5,162 bases of DNA, from assembly GCA_029261905.1 (NCBI GenBank), contig JAJDAM010000250.1:1-5162 (forward strand). The letters are read 5' to 3'. The notes under the pieces are model-generated. The model worked only from the letters and a program-made list of their open reading frames with translations. It made no database searches and was not told the DNA's origin. Below are positions 1-5,162 of this stretch, piece by piece. The position numbers and the translations under genes are program-made. The stretch is from Deltaproteobacteria bacterium (GTDB lineage: Bacteria; Myxococcota_A; UBA9160; SMWR01). The stretch's first letter is position 1; each line of letters opens with the position of its first letter.

Positions 1-807
1 AAGACGTGGGGCCCCATCGTGCAGGCGATGTCCGGGTTGACCTTCAGCTCGGGGCTCGCGGACCGCGAACCGGCAGGTTGGGGATACTCGTACATGGACC
101 ACACCGGCGGCTACTACATGGCGATCGCAGTTCTGTTGGCACTGCGCCATCGCAACAAGACGGGTGCCGGGCAGTACGTCGACCTCTCGTGCACGGAAGC
201 CGGAGCGACACTGAACGGTCCTGCGCTGCTCGACTACACCGTGAACGGTCGTCGCTCGCGTCGACCCGGCATGCCAGACAGCAACCGCAGCCAATCGCCA
301 CAGATGGCTCCCCACGGCATCTATCCGACGCGCGGAGACGACCATTGGATCGCGATCGCGTGCCGCGACGATGTGGACTGGGACGCGCTTTCGATCGAGA
401 TCGGTCAGCCTTGGGCACAGCGGGACTCGGTTCGGATGCTTGCTGGAAGGCTCGAGCGAGAAGACGAAATCGATCGCGCGCTGGCGGCGTGGACTTCTGA
501 ACGCGATCGGGCCGGACTCGCCCGCGTGCTGCGCGCTGCCGGCATCCCGGCGACTGCGGTGCTGCGCCCGAAGGAAAGGATCGACGAGGATGCGAACACC
601 GGAAGCTGGGGTTTGTGGCCACAGGTCACTCACGCCGAGATCGGTGAGGTTCGCGTCGATGGGCTTCCGGTCCATTTTTCTGAAACGGATTGGGAGATTC
701 GCCGCGGTGGGCCTTGTCTCGGTGAACACAACCAGAAAGTGTTCGGCGATTTGCTCGGATACACAGCCGAACAGTTGACGGCTTTTCGACAGGAGGGTGT
801 GATTTGA
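1..807 (+). CDS. Family III (CaiB/BaiF) CoA-transferase, 5'-truncated, catalytic Asp present
   Basis: The reading frame is open from base 1, so the gene starts outside the window. The visible part is 268 residues, against about 400 for the family, so roughly the N-terminal third is missing. Family III enzymes move CoA between carboxylic acids through an aspartyl-CoA anhydride/thioester in the cytoplasm. The segment MDHTGGYY followed by RHRNKTGAGQ matches, without gaps, the formyl-CoA transferase stretch GDSNTGMH...HREKTGRGQ. This puts the nucleophile Asp at fragment residue 33 (codon 97-99). Further family signs are APHGIYPTRGDDHWIAIA (about residues 102-119), the hinge-like AGIPATAVLRP, and the C-terminal GEHNQKVFGDLLGYT. 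The stop overlaps the start of the next CoA-transferase by 4 nt, so the two are probably made together. The acyl substrate cannot be predicted; labels such as carnitine dehydratase or racemase within this superfamily should not be applied. The family call is firm. Confidence 0.93.
   Translation, partial: KTWGPIVQAMSGLTFSSGLADREPAGWGYSYMDHTGGYYMAIAVLLALRHRNKTGAGQYVDLSCTEAGATLNGPALLDYTVNGRRSRRPGMPDSNRSQSPQMAPHGIYPTRGDDHWIAIACRDDVDWDALSIEIGQPWAQRDSVRMLAGRLEREDEIDRALAAWTSERDRAGLARVLRAAGIPATAVLRPKERIDEDANTGSWGLWPQVTHAEIGEVRVDGLPVHFSETDWEIRRGGPCLGEHNQKVFGDLLGYTAEQLTAFRQEGVI
791..797 (+). promoter_or_regulatory. Strong ribosome binding site deciding a TTG start
   Basis: AGGAGGG lies inside the end of the first CoA-transferase gene, 6 nt before the TTG at 804. 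No ATG lies nearby in the frame of the second gene, and the nearby GTG triplets (797, 799) are in other frames. The site therefore supports TTG at 804 as the start and a translationally coupled overlap (TTGA, start and stop sharing bases). Confidence 0.8.
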
Positions 808-2045
808 GCGCGCAGCCGCCTGGAGCGCTCGAAGGCCTCCGCGTCGTCGAGCTATCGAGCGAACGCAGCGCCTGGGCGGGCAAGTTGCTGGCCGACATGG
901 GAGCGGAAGTCATCGTCGTCGAGCCTCCCGGAGGAGATCGCATGCGCGGTTATGGTCCCTTCCTCGACGACGAGCCGGGGCCCGAGCGAAGTCTGTACTG
1001 GTGGCACTACAACACCAGCAAGCTGGGGGTCACGCTCGACCTGTTCGATCCTGCAGACAAGGCGCGCTTCGCGCAGTTGATTGCGAGCGCGGATCTGTTG
1101 CTCGAAGCAGAAGATCCCGGACACCTCGACTCTCTACAGTTTTCGTACCGCGAGCTGTGCGAGCTGAGGGAAGATCTGATCGCGGTTTCGATTACGCCGT
1201 TCGGTCGTGGTGATCCGCGCAGTCTGGAACCGGCGACCGACCTGACGATCTTGGCGGGTGGCGGGCCCGTATGGAACTGCGGTTACGACGATCATTCACT
1301 CCCGCCGGTTCGAGGGGGCGGAAACCAGGGCTATCACACGGCATGTCACTACGCGGTGATGTCAGCGCTGGTAGCGCTGCTGGTTCGAGATCAAACCGGG
1401 ATCGGTCAACAGATCGATGTGAACATGCACGCCGCGGCGAACGTGACGACCGAAGCCGGGAGTTACGATTGGCTCGTTGCAAACGCCACGGTGGAGCGCC
1501 AGACCGGACGGCATGCGGCGGGTCGTCCGACCCTGCCGACGCAGATCGAATGTGCAGACGGGAAGCACGTCAATACCGGTGTGCCACCTACCAAGCCGCC
1601 CCATTTTCGCGAGCTTCACCGGTGGATGAAAGAACTCGGCTTGACCGCAGATTTCCCCGAGGCGTTCCTGCTGGATCTCGGAGCCGAACGCGAGTTCATC
1701 GATCTGTCGAAGATTGCCGAGGATCCCGAATTGCAGGCGATCTTCGGCGCCGGCCGTGAAGCGCAGAACCTGGTCGCATCGCGGTTGTCCGCATACGACT
1801 TCTTCATCGGCTCGCAGCAGCGCGGCTTGCCGGTCGGTGTGATCTATTCAGCCGATGAAGTGATGGACGACCCGCACTTCGTTGCCCGTGGATTCCGGGT
1901 CGAGGTGGAACATCCGGAACTCGGTCGAAGCTTCGACTATCCTGGGGCGCCATACCGGCTGTCGGCGTCGCCGTGGCGGATCAGCCGTCGAGCGCCGACG
2001 CTCGGTGAGCACAACCAGATGATCTTCGAGATGCTCGACAGTTGA
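804..2045 (+). CDS. Second CaiB/BaiF CoA-transferase-family protein, catalytic Asp apparently replaced
   Basis: This is a complete 413-residue protein, the usual family length. The N-terminus GLRVVELSSERSAWAGKLL followed by DMGAEVIVVEPPGGDRMR (about residues 11-48) is the CoA-transferase family III Rossmann-like opening. TGIGQQIDVNM (about 198-208), CADGKHVNTGVPP and the C-terminal APTLGEHNQMIFEML also fit. Counting back from the TG.GQ motif with the spacing seen in formyl-CoA transferase and CaiB (21 residues from Asp to Thr), the nucleophile position is Tyr177, followed by His178. The nearby GGGNQGYH segment contains no Asp or Glu. The protein may therefore be a structural or substrate-binding partner of the upstream enzyme rather than an independent transferase. 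Two-subunit family III enzymes are known, for example BbsEF of benzylsuccinate metabolism. The start is TTG, backed by AGGAGGG 6 nt upstream and by protein homology beginning about ten residues in. Family membership is firm; loss of activity is inference. Confidence 0.93.
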   Translation: MSAQPPGALEGLRVVELSSERSAWAGKLLADMGAEVIVVEPPGGDRMRGYGPFLDDEPGPERSLYWWHYNTSKLGVTLDLFDPADKARFAQLIASADLLLEAEDPGHLDSLQFSYRELCELREDLIAVSITPFGRGDPRSLEPATDLTILAGGGPVWNCGYDDHSLPPVRGGGNQGYHTACHYAVMSALVALLVRDQTGIGQQIDVNMHAAANVTTEAGSYDWLVANATVERQTGRHAAGRPTLPTQIECADGKHVNTGVPPTKPPHFRELHRWMKELGLTADFPEAFLLDLGAEREFIDLSKIAEDPELQAIFGAGREAQNLVASRLSAYDFFIGSQQRGLPVGVIYSADEVMDDPHFVARGFRVEVEHPELGRSFDYPGAPYRLSASPWRISRRAPTLGEHNQMIFEMLDS

Positions 2046-2064
2046 TTGGACGTCGAGCCAGCAC

Positions 2065-2068
2065 GAGG
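2065..2068 (+). promoter_or_regulatory. Ribosome binding site of the amidohydrolase gene
   Basis: GAGG sits 8 nt before ATG 2077. An in-frame GTG at 2068 would overlap this site and has no clear Shine-Dalgarno of its own. ATG 2077 is therefore the preferred start, giving a protein three residues shorter. The 31-nt gap 2046-2076 shows no promoter or terminator. Confidence 0.55.
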
Positions 2069-2076
2069 TGAACCCC

Positions 2077-3237
2077 ATGTCCTCTTTGTTCGATCGCCAT
2101 CGCGTCATCGATGTCGACACCCACATCACCGAGCCGCCGGACGTCTGGACTTCTCGCGTTTCGAGCAAATGGGGCAACGATGTCCCTCACATCGAGCGGT
2201 TGGGTGGCAAAGACATCTGGATCGTCGCGGGTAAGCCGTCGGTCCCTCCCGGCATGGTCACGATGGCCGGTTTCGATGGGACGATCCCCGACTTTCGCGA
2301 CACCTTCGAAGAATTGCCCGAATCCTCCCACGACGCCAACGCGCGCCTCGAACACATGGACCGGGAGGGCATCTGGGCGCAGGTCTTGTATCCCAATGTC
2401 GGTGGATTCGGTTCCGGAGCGTTTCTCAACCTGAAGGAGCCCGAGCTGATGCTCGAATGCGTTCGAGCCTACAACGACTTCTTGATCGACTGGACGAGCG
2501 CGGACTCGCGCCGGTTGGTTCCGGTGATGGCGACACCGTTCTGGGACGTCGATGCATCGGCCAAGGAGATCGAGCGGTGTGCGGCCAAGGGGCACAAGGC
2601 GGTCCTGTTCACCGGACATCCCGAGGATTTCGGGCAACCGACTCTGGCTGACCATCACTGGGACCCGATTTGGGCTACCGCACAGGACGCCGGCCTTTCG
2701 ATCAGCTTCCATATCGGTAGCGGCAGCATGGAAGAATTGATGCGCGATTCGGCTGGCATCGGCACTCGTGCGAACTTCGGCCGCGTGTCTTCGATCCTGT
2801 TCATCGAGAATTCGCGTTGCCTGTCGGACATCATCTTTGGTGGAGTCTGCCATCGCTACCCGAAACTGAATTTCGTTTCGGTCGAAAGCGGCGTCGGCTG
2901 GGTTCCGTCTGCACTCGAGGCAATGGATTGGCAATGGCGCAACGGGGGAATCCATGGTGAACACCCCGAGTACGATCTGCTGCCCTCGGAGTACTTCAAG
3001 CGGCAGATCTATGCGTGTTTCTGGTTCGAGGAAGAGCTGGATACGGTGTTGGAGAAATACCCGGACAACATCTTCTACGAGACCGACTTCCCGCACCCCA
3101 CGAGCATGTCCCCGGGGCCGCAGACCCCAGCGGAACGCCCCCGCGTCTACGCCGATCGTGTGCTCGGACATCTACCCGAGAAGACGTTGCGCCGTGTGCT
3201 CCACGAATCGGCGGCGCGAGTCTACGCACTCGACTGA
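2077..3237 (+). CDS. Amidohydrolase-family TIM-barrel metalloenzyme (ACMSD-like, Amidohydro_2)
   Basis: This is a 386-residue cytoplasmic protein with no signal peptide. It opens with IDVDTHITEPPDVW (residues 11-24), the first-strand metal motif of the Amidohydro_2 family. D14 stands where ACMSD has the first His of HxH, followed by H16 and E19. H212 in ISFHIGSGS is the likely next metal ligand. E270 lies in VSVESGVGWVP, and D337 in IFYETDFPHP is the conserved C-terminal acidic ligand or base. Relatives include decarboxylases (ACMSD, gamma-resorcylate decarboxylase), hydratases and C-C hydrolases, so the reaction is undecided; the D-x-H-x-x-E variant is common among uncharacterised members found in degradation clusters. 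The gene follows the CoA-transferase pair by 31 nt and precedes the alpha/beta-hydrolase by 2 nt, so it is probably part of the same operon. An in-frame GTG at 2068 is an alternative start. Confidence 0.92.
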   Translation: MSSLFDRHRVIDVDTHITEPPDVWTSRVSSKWGNDVPHIERLGGKDIWIVAGKPSVPPGMVTMAGFDGTIPDFRDTFEELPESSHDANARLEHMDREGIWAQVLYPNVGGFGSGAFLNLKEPELMLECVRAYNDFLIDWTSADSRRLVPVMATPFWDVDASAKEIERCAAKGHKAVLFTGHPEDFGQPTLADHHWDPIWATAQDAGLSISFHIGSGSMEELMRDSAGIGTRANFGRVSSILFIENSRCLSDIIFGGVCHRYPKLNFVSVESGVGWVPSALEAMDWQWRNGGIHGEHPEYDLLPSEYFKRQIYACFWFEEELDTVLEKYPDNIFYETDFPHPTSMSPGPQTPAERPRVYADRVLGHLPEKTLRRVLHESAARVYALD

Positions 3238-3239
3238 AT

Positions 3240-4142
3240 ATGACGATCGAATTCGACACACTCGAGCTTCATGCAAACGGCCTCACCTTCTCCGCGCTGG
3301 CACAGGGCGAAGGGGAGGTGGTGATCTGCCTGCACGGGTTCCCGGACCACGCGCGGTCGTATCGGTTTCAGCTGCCCGCGTTGGCCGACGCCGGCTATCG
3401 CGCGATCGCGCCAACGATGCGCGGCTACGAGCCGTCGTCTCAACCCGCCGATGCCGATTATCACCTGGTTCGGATGGCAGAGGACGTCGTCGGTTGGCTC
3501 GACGATCTCGATGTCGAATGCGCCCACCTCGTCGGTCACGACTGGGGCGCGGCCATCGCCTACGTGGCCGGTGCGCTTGCACCCGATCGGTTTTCGTCGC
3601 TCACGACATTGGCCGTTCCCTACAGCGGACGGATGCAAGAAGCCATCCGGAAGCTCCCCTCCCAGATTCGCAACTCGTGGTACATGATCTTCTTTCAATT
3701 GCGCGGAGTCGCCGACTTCGCCGTCGAGGCGAGAGATTGGGCACTCATCGACAAGCTCTGGCGTGATTGGTCGCCGGGCTGGGACCCGGGTGCGGACGAA
3801 AAGAGAGCGTTGAAACATTCGCTTGCGCAACCCGGAGTGAAGGCTGCTGCGCTCGGCTACTACCGCGCGATGTTCGAGTCGAAAACGGAAGCCGCCAAGC
3901 AGACGCGGAAACTGACAGAGGCGAAGGTCAACGTGCCCACGTTGGCATTCACTGGCGCGCTCGACGGCTGCATCGACACACGGCTGTATGAGTTGACGAT
4001 GCTGGACGAAGATTTTCCCGCCGGACTCGAGGTGGTCCGGATGGAAGGGGCAGGGCACTTCCTCCACCAGGAGAAGCCCGACGAGTTCAATGCGCGGCTG
4101 ATCGAATGGCTGAAGCGCTGGGGCGCCTCGCGTAGCACCTGA
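3240..4142 (+). CDS. Alpha/beta-hydrolase, epoxide-hydrolase type
   Basis: This is a 300-residue alpha/beta-hydrolase of normal length. In order: HGFPD (residues 32-36, the HGxP oxyanion motif); GHDWGA (99-104) with D101 as nucleophile; a cap region with Y148 in SWYMIFFQ and Y207/Y208 in LGYYRAMF, which match the two epoxide-polarising lid tyrosines; D242 or D246 in GALDGCID as the charge-relay acid; and H273 in GAGHFLHQEKP as the base. The expected reaction is hydrolysis of an epoxide to a diol through an ester intermediate. Haloacid dehalogenases share the Asp nucleophile, but the arginines that follow it in fluoroacetate dehalogenase are absent here (DWGAAIA), so epoxide hydrolase is preferred. 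The ATG begins 2 nt after the amidohydrolase stop and has no clear Shine-Dalgarno, which suggests coupled re-initiation. The frame is open upstream to 3015, but homology begins at 3240. The substrate is unknown. Confidence 0.9.
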   Translation: MTIEFDTLELHANGLTFSALAQGEGEVVICLHGFPDHARSYRFQLPALADAGYRAIAPTMRGYEPSSQPADADYHLVRMAEDVVGWLDDLDVECAHLVGHDWGAAIAYVAGALAPDRFSSLTTLAVPYSGRMQEAIRKLPSQIRNSWYMIFFQLRGVADFAVEARDWALIDKLWRDWSPGWDPGADEKRALKHSLAQPGVKAAALGYYRAMFESKTEAAKQTRKLTEAKVNVPTLAFTGALDGCIDTRLYELTMLDEDFPAGLEVVRMEGAGHFLHQEKPDEFNARLIEWLKRWGASRST

Positions 4143-4157
4143 CCATCGATCGTGGTC
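4141..4157. terminator. Small inverted repeat between convergent genes, possible weak terminator
   Basis: GACCA (4141-4145) pairs with TGGTC (4153-4157) around a 7-nt TCGATCG loop, with one possible extra U-G pair. It overlaps the stop codon of the alpha/beta-hydrolase and fills most of the 23-bp gap before the convergent stop at 4166-4168. No T-tract follows on either strand and the stem is short, so an intrinsic terminator is possible but weakly supported. Confidence 0.25.
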
Positions 4158-4165
4158 TGGCCTCG

Positions 4166-5162
4166 CTATTCGGCTTCCGCTTCGTCGCCTGAGGGTTTCG
4201 GCCGCAGTGCCAAGGCAACGCCCGGTTTCTCGGCTGACGACGACGGCTCGACAGAAACCGAGTCGGCACCGACACCCGAATCGAGGAGCATCGACCTCGC
4301 GCTCTCCGATCGCGAATCGCCGAGTGCCTGAAAACGATCCGTCGGCACTTGCTGAGCCTCGATGTATTTCTCGAGCTGTTGTTCGTCCTCGGGTTCGAGC
4401 ACGCCCTCCTCGCCGGCGGCACGGTTGATCAGAGCCGCGGCGACTCTGCGCTTGGAAAAGAACCCGCCCCCTTCGATTTCGGGGAACGGCTCCTCCGATG
4501 CTGCCTTCTGTTGCAGAATCGCAAGCGCGAGAGTCCGTCGATCCTCTTCACTCCATTGCCCCGAGAGTGACAGCTGAAGACTGGGACGCTTCGACAGCAA
4601 CTCTTTCAACGAAGCCAGCCGCTCCTCGGCTTGCTCGTTCGGTGCACTCGAGCCCGCGTCGAATTCGATGGGGTCGAACGAAGGTGGCCCGCCGCCTTTG
4701 GGCATGAGTGCTCCCAACATCTTGATCGGCGAAGTCAGCGCCCCGACGATGGCGTTGCGCAGCGCGCTGAGGATCAGCGAGCCGATCCCCACGCTCGAGC
4801 CTTTCTCGCCGATGTCGACTGGCATCGAAAGTGCGATGTCGCCCGAAGGGTCGCGCAGCAGTGCCAGCGCGAGATCCAGAGACATGCCGAATGTGGCCGA
4901 GAAACCGCCGCCGTCGTCGGGTGTCACACCCAGGTTGTGCAGCACCAGTTCGTTTCGCGTCTTGTAGCTTCCGTTTCGGGCCTCGATGATCGATCTCAGT
5001 GTGGTTTTTCCAGAATCGAGTCGCCAACCCGCTTGCCTCGCGAAGGAGTCGTAGGAGACCATGTCGATGTTCTCGAGGTCGAATTTCAGATCGCCACTGC
5101 CATCGGGAAGCGACCCGCGCATCTTGAAGGTTCCGGTATTTTGGATCAGACCGTCGATCGCG
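4166..5162 (-). CDS. DUF748/AsmA-like envelope protein, C-terminal part, truncated by window edge
   Basis: The frame is open to the right edge (331 codons visible, read from 5161 down), so the true start lies beyond 5162. The ATG at 5122 is only an internal Met, and readable sequence (AIDGLIQNTGTFK) precedes it. The order of segments matches the C-terminal end of DUF748 proteins in the AsmA/YhdP-like superfamily. These are a beta-rich LKFDLENIDMVSYDSFARQAGW; LDSGKTTL; NELVLHNLGV; SLDLALALLRDPSGDIALSMPVD (about fragment residues 94-116); SLILSALRNAIVGALTSPIK with MLGALMP; FDPIEFDAGSS; then a region around LQLSLSGQWSEEDRRTLAL and a late LGDSRSESARSMLLDSGVGADSV resembling the RA..V..L stretch of OmpA-like ends. 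Such proteins are normally anchored in the inner membrane by an N-terminal helix (not visible here) and span the periplasm; relatives act in outer-membrane biogenesis or lipid transport. The tail ends in acidic GDEAEAE. The gene is convergent with, and probably unrelated in function to, the + strand operon. Confidence 0.85.
   Translation of the reverse strand, partial: AIDGLIQNTGTFKMRGSLPDGSGDLKFDLENIDMVSYDSFARQAGWRLDSGKTTLRSIIEARNGSYKTRNELVLHNLGVTPDDGGGFSATFGMSLDLALALLRDPSGDIALSMPVDIGEKGSSVGIGSLILSALRNAIVGALTSPIKMLGALMPKGGGPPSFDPIEFDAGSSAPNEQAEERLASLKELLSKRPSLQLSLSGQWSEEDRRTLALAILQQKAASEEPFPEIEGGGFFSKRRVAAALINRAAGEEGVLEPEDEQQLEKYIEAQQVPTDRFQALGDSRSESARSMLLDSGVGADSVSVEPSSSAEKPGVALALRPKPSGDEAEAE

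Noticed and set aside
6..622. Alternative frames on both strands over the first CoA-transferase (6-500 +, 44-622 -)
   Set aside because: Both are Arg-rich shadow translations with no domain signal, while the frame from base 1 has the full family motif set.
2046..2076. Possible internal promoter or attenuator between the second CoA-transferase and the amidohydrolase
   Set aside because: Only 31 nt are available, and I see no -35/-10 pair, hairpin or T-tract.
1981..3171. A 396-codon open frame on the - strand opposite the amidohydrolase
   Set aside because: It is antisense to a gene with clear family motifs, its product is rich in Arg, Val and Asp without a recognisable domain, and long antisense frames are common in GC-rich genes with this codon bias.
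3015..3239. N-terminal extension of the alpha/beta-hydrolase frame by 75 codons
   Set aside because: It overlaps the conserved end of the amidohydrolase, including the ETDFPH motif, and its translation is unlike any hydrolase N-terminus. The ATG at 3240 fits family length and operon spacing.
2954..3766. A 270-codon + strand frame spanning the junction of the amidohydrolase and hydrolase genes
   Set aside because: It is a very Arg- and Ser-rich out-of-frame translation overlapping two well-supported genes.
3222..4067. A 281-codon open frame on the - strand opposite the alpha/beta-hydrolase
   Set aside because: The + strand carries an intact catalytic triad and oxyanion motif; the antisense product shows no family pattern and has no plausible ribosome binding context.
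4207..4967. Short + strand frames opposite the DUF748 gene
   Set aside because: They are fragments of 69-99 residues with low-complexity Ser/Arg-rich products, antisense to a frame with a consistent DUF748 pattern.

Overview
The window is about 5.2 kb of GC-rich, almost completely coding bacterial DNA. Four genes lie head to tail on the + strand (1-4142). One gene on the - strand (5162-4166) converges on them, with only 23 bp between the two stop codons. A large AsmA-like/DUF748 protein points to a Gram-negative (two-membrane) organism. A catabolic operon of CoA-transferases, an amidohydrolase and an epoxide-hydrolase-like enzyme in high-GC DNA would fit an environmental proteobacterium or a deltaproteobacterial/Myxococcota/Binatota-type lineage. 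That taxonomic guess is inference from gene content only.

Layout: (1) 1-807, the C-terminal two-thirds of a family III (CaiB/BaiF) CoA-transferase, cut by the left edge. (2) 804-2045, a complete second CaiB/BaiF protein that starts at TTG, overlaps the first gene by 4 nt and has a strong Shine-Dalgarno sequence. (3) 2077-3237, an ACMSD-type metal-dependent amidohydrolase (Amidohydro_2). (4) 3240-4142, an alpha/beta-hydrolase of the epoxide-hydrolase type, 2 nt after the previous stop. (5) 5162-4166 on the - strand, the C-terminal part of a DUF748/AsmA-like envelope protein.

Gene spacing of -4, +31 and +2 nt suggests that genes 1-4 are one transcription unit whose promoter lies upstream of the window. 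A plausible combined role is degradation or modification of an unidentified carboxylic acid. The paired CoA-transferases would attach or move CoA, and the amidohydrolase and alpha/beta-hydrolase would do hydrolytic, decarboxylating or epoxide-opening steps. The substrate cannot be read from the sequence.

The most interesting observation is that the two CoA-transferases differ at the catalytic position. The first keeps the family's Asp nucleophile (codon 97-99). The second has Tyr177 at the aligned position. This suggests a heteromeric enzyme with one catalytic and one non-catalytic subunit. I saw no mobile elements, CRISPR arrays, tRNA or rRNA genes, and no clearly new defence or other system.
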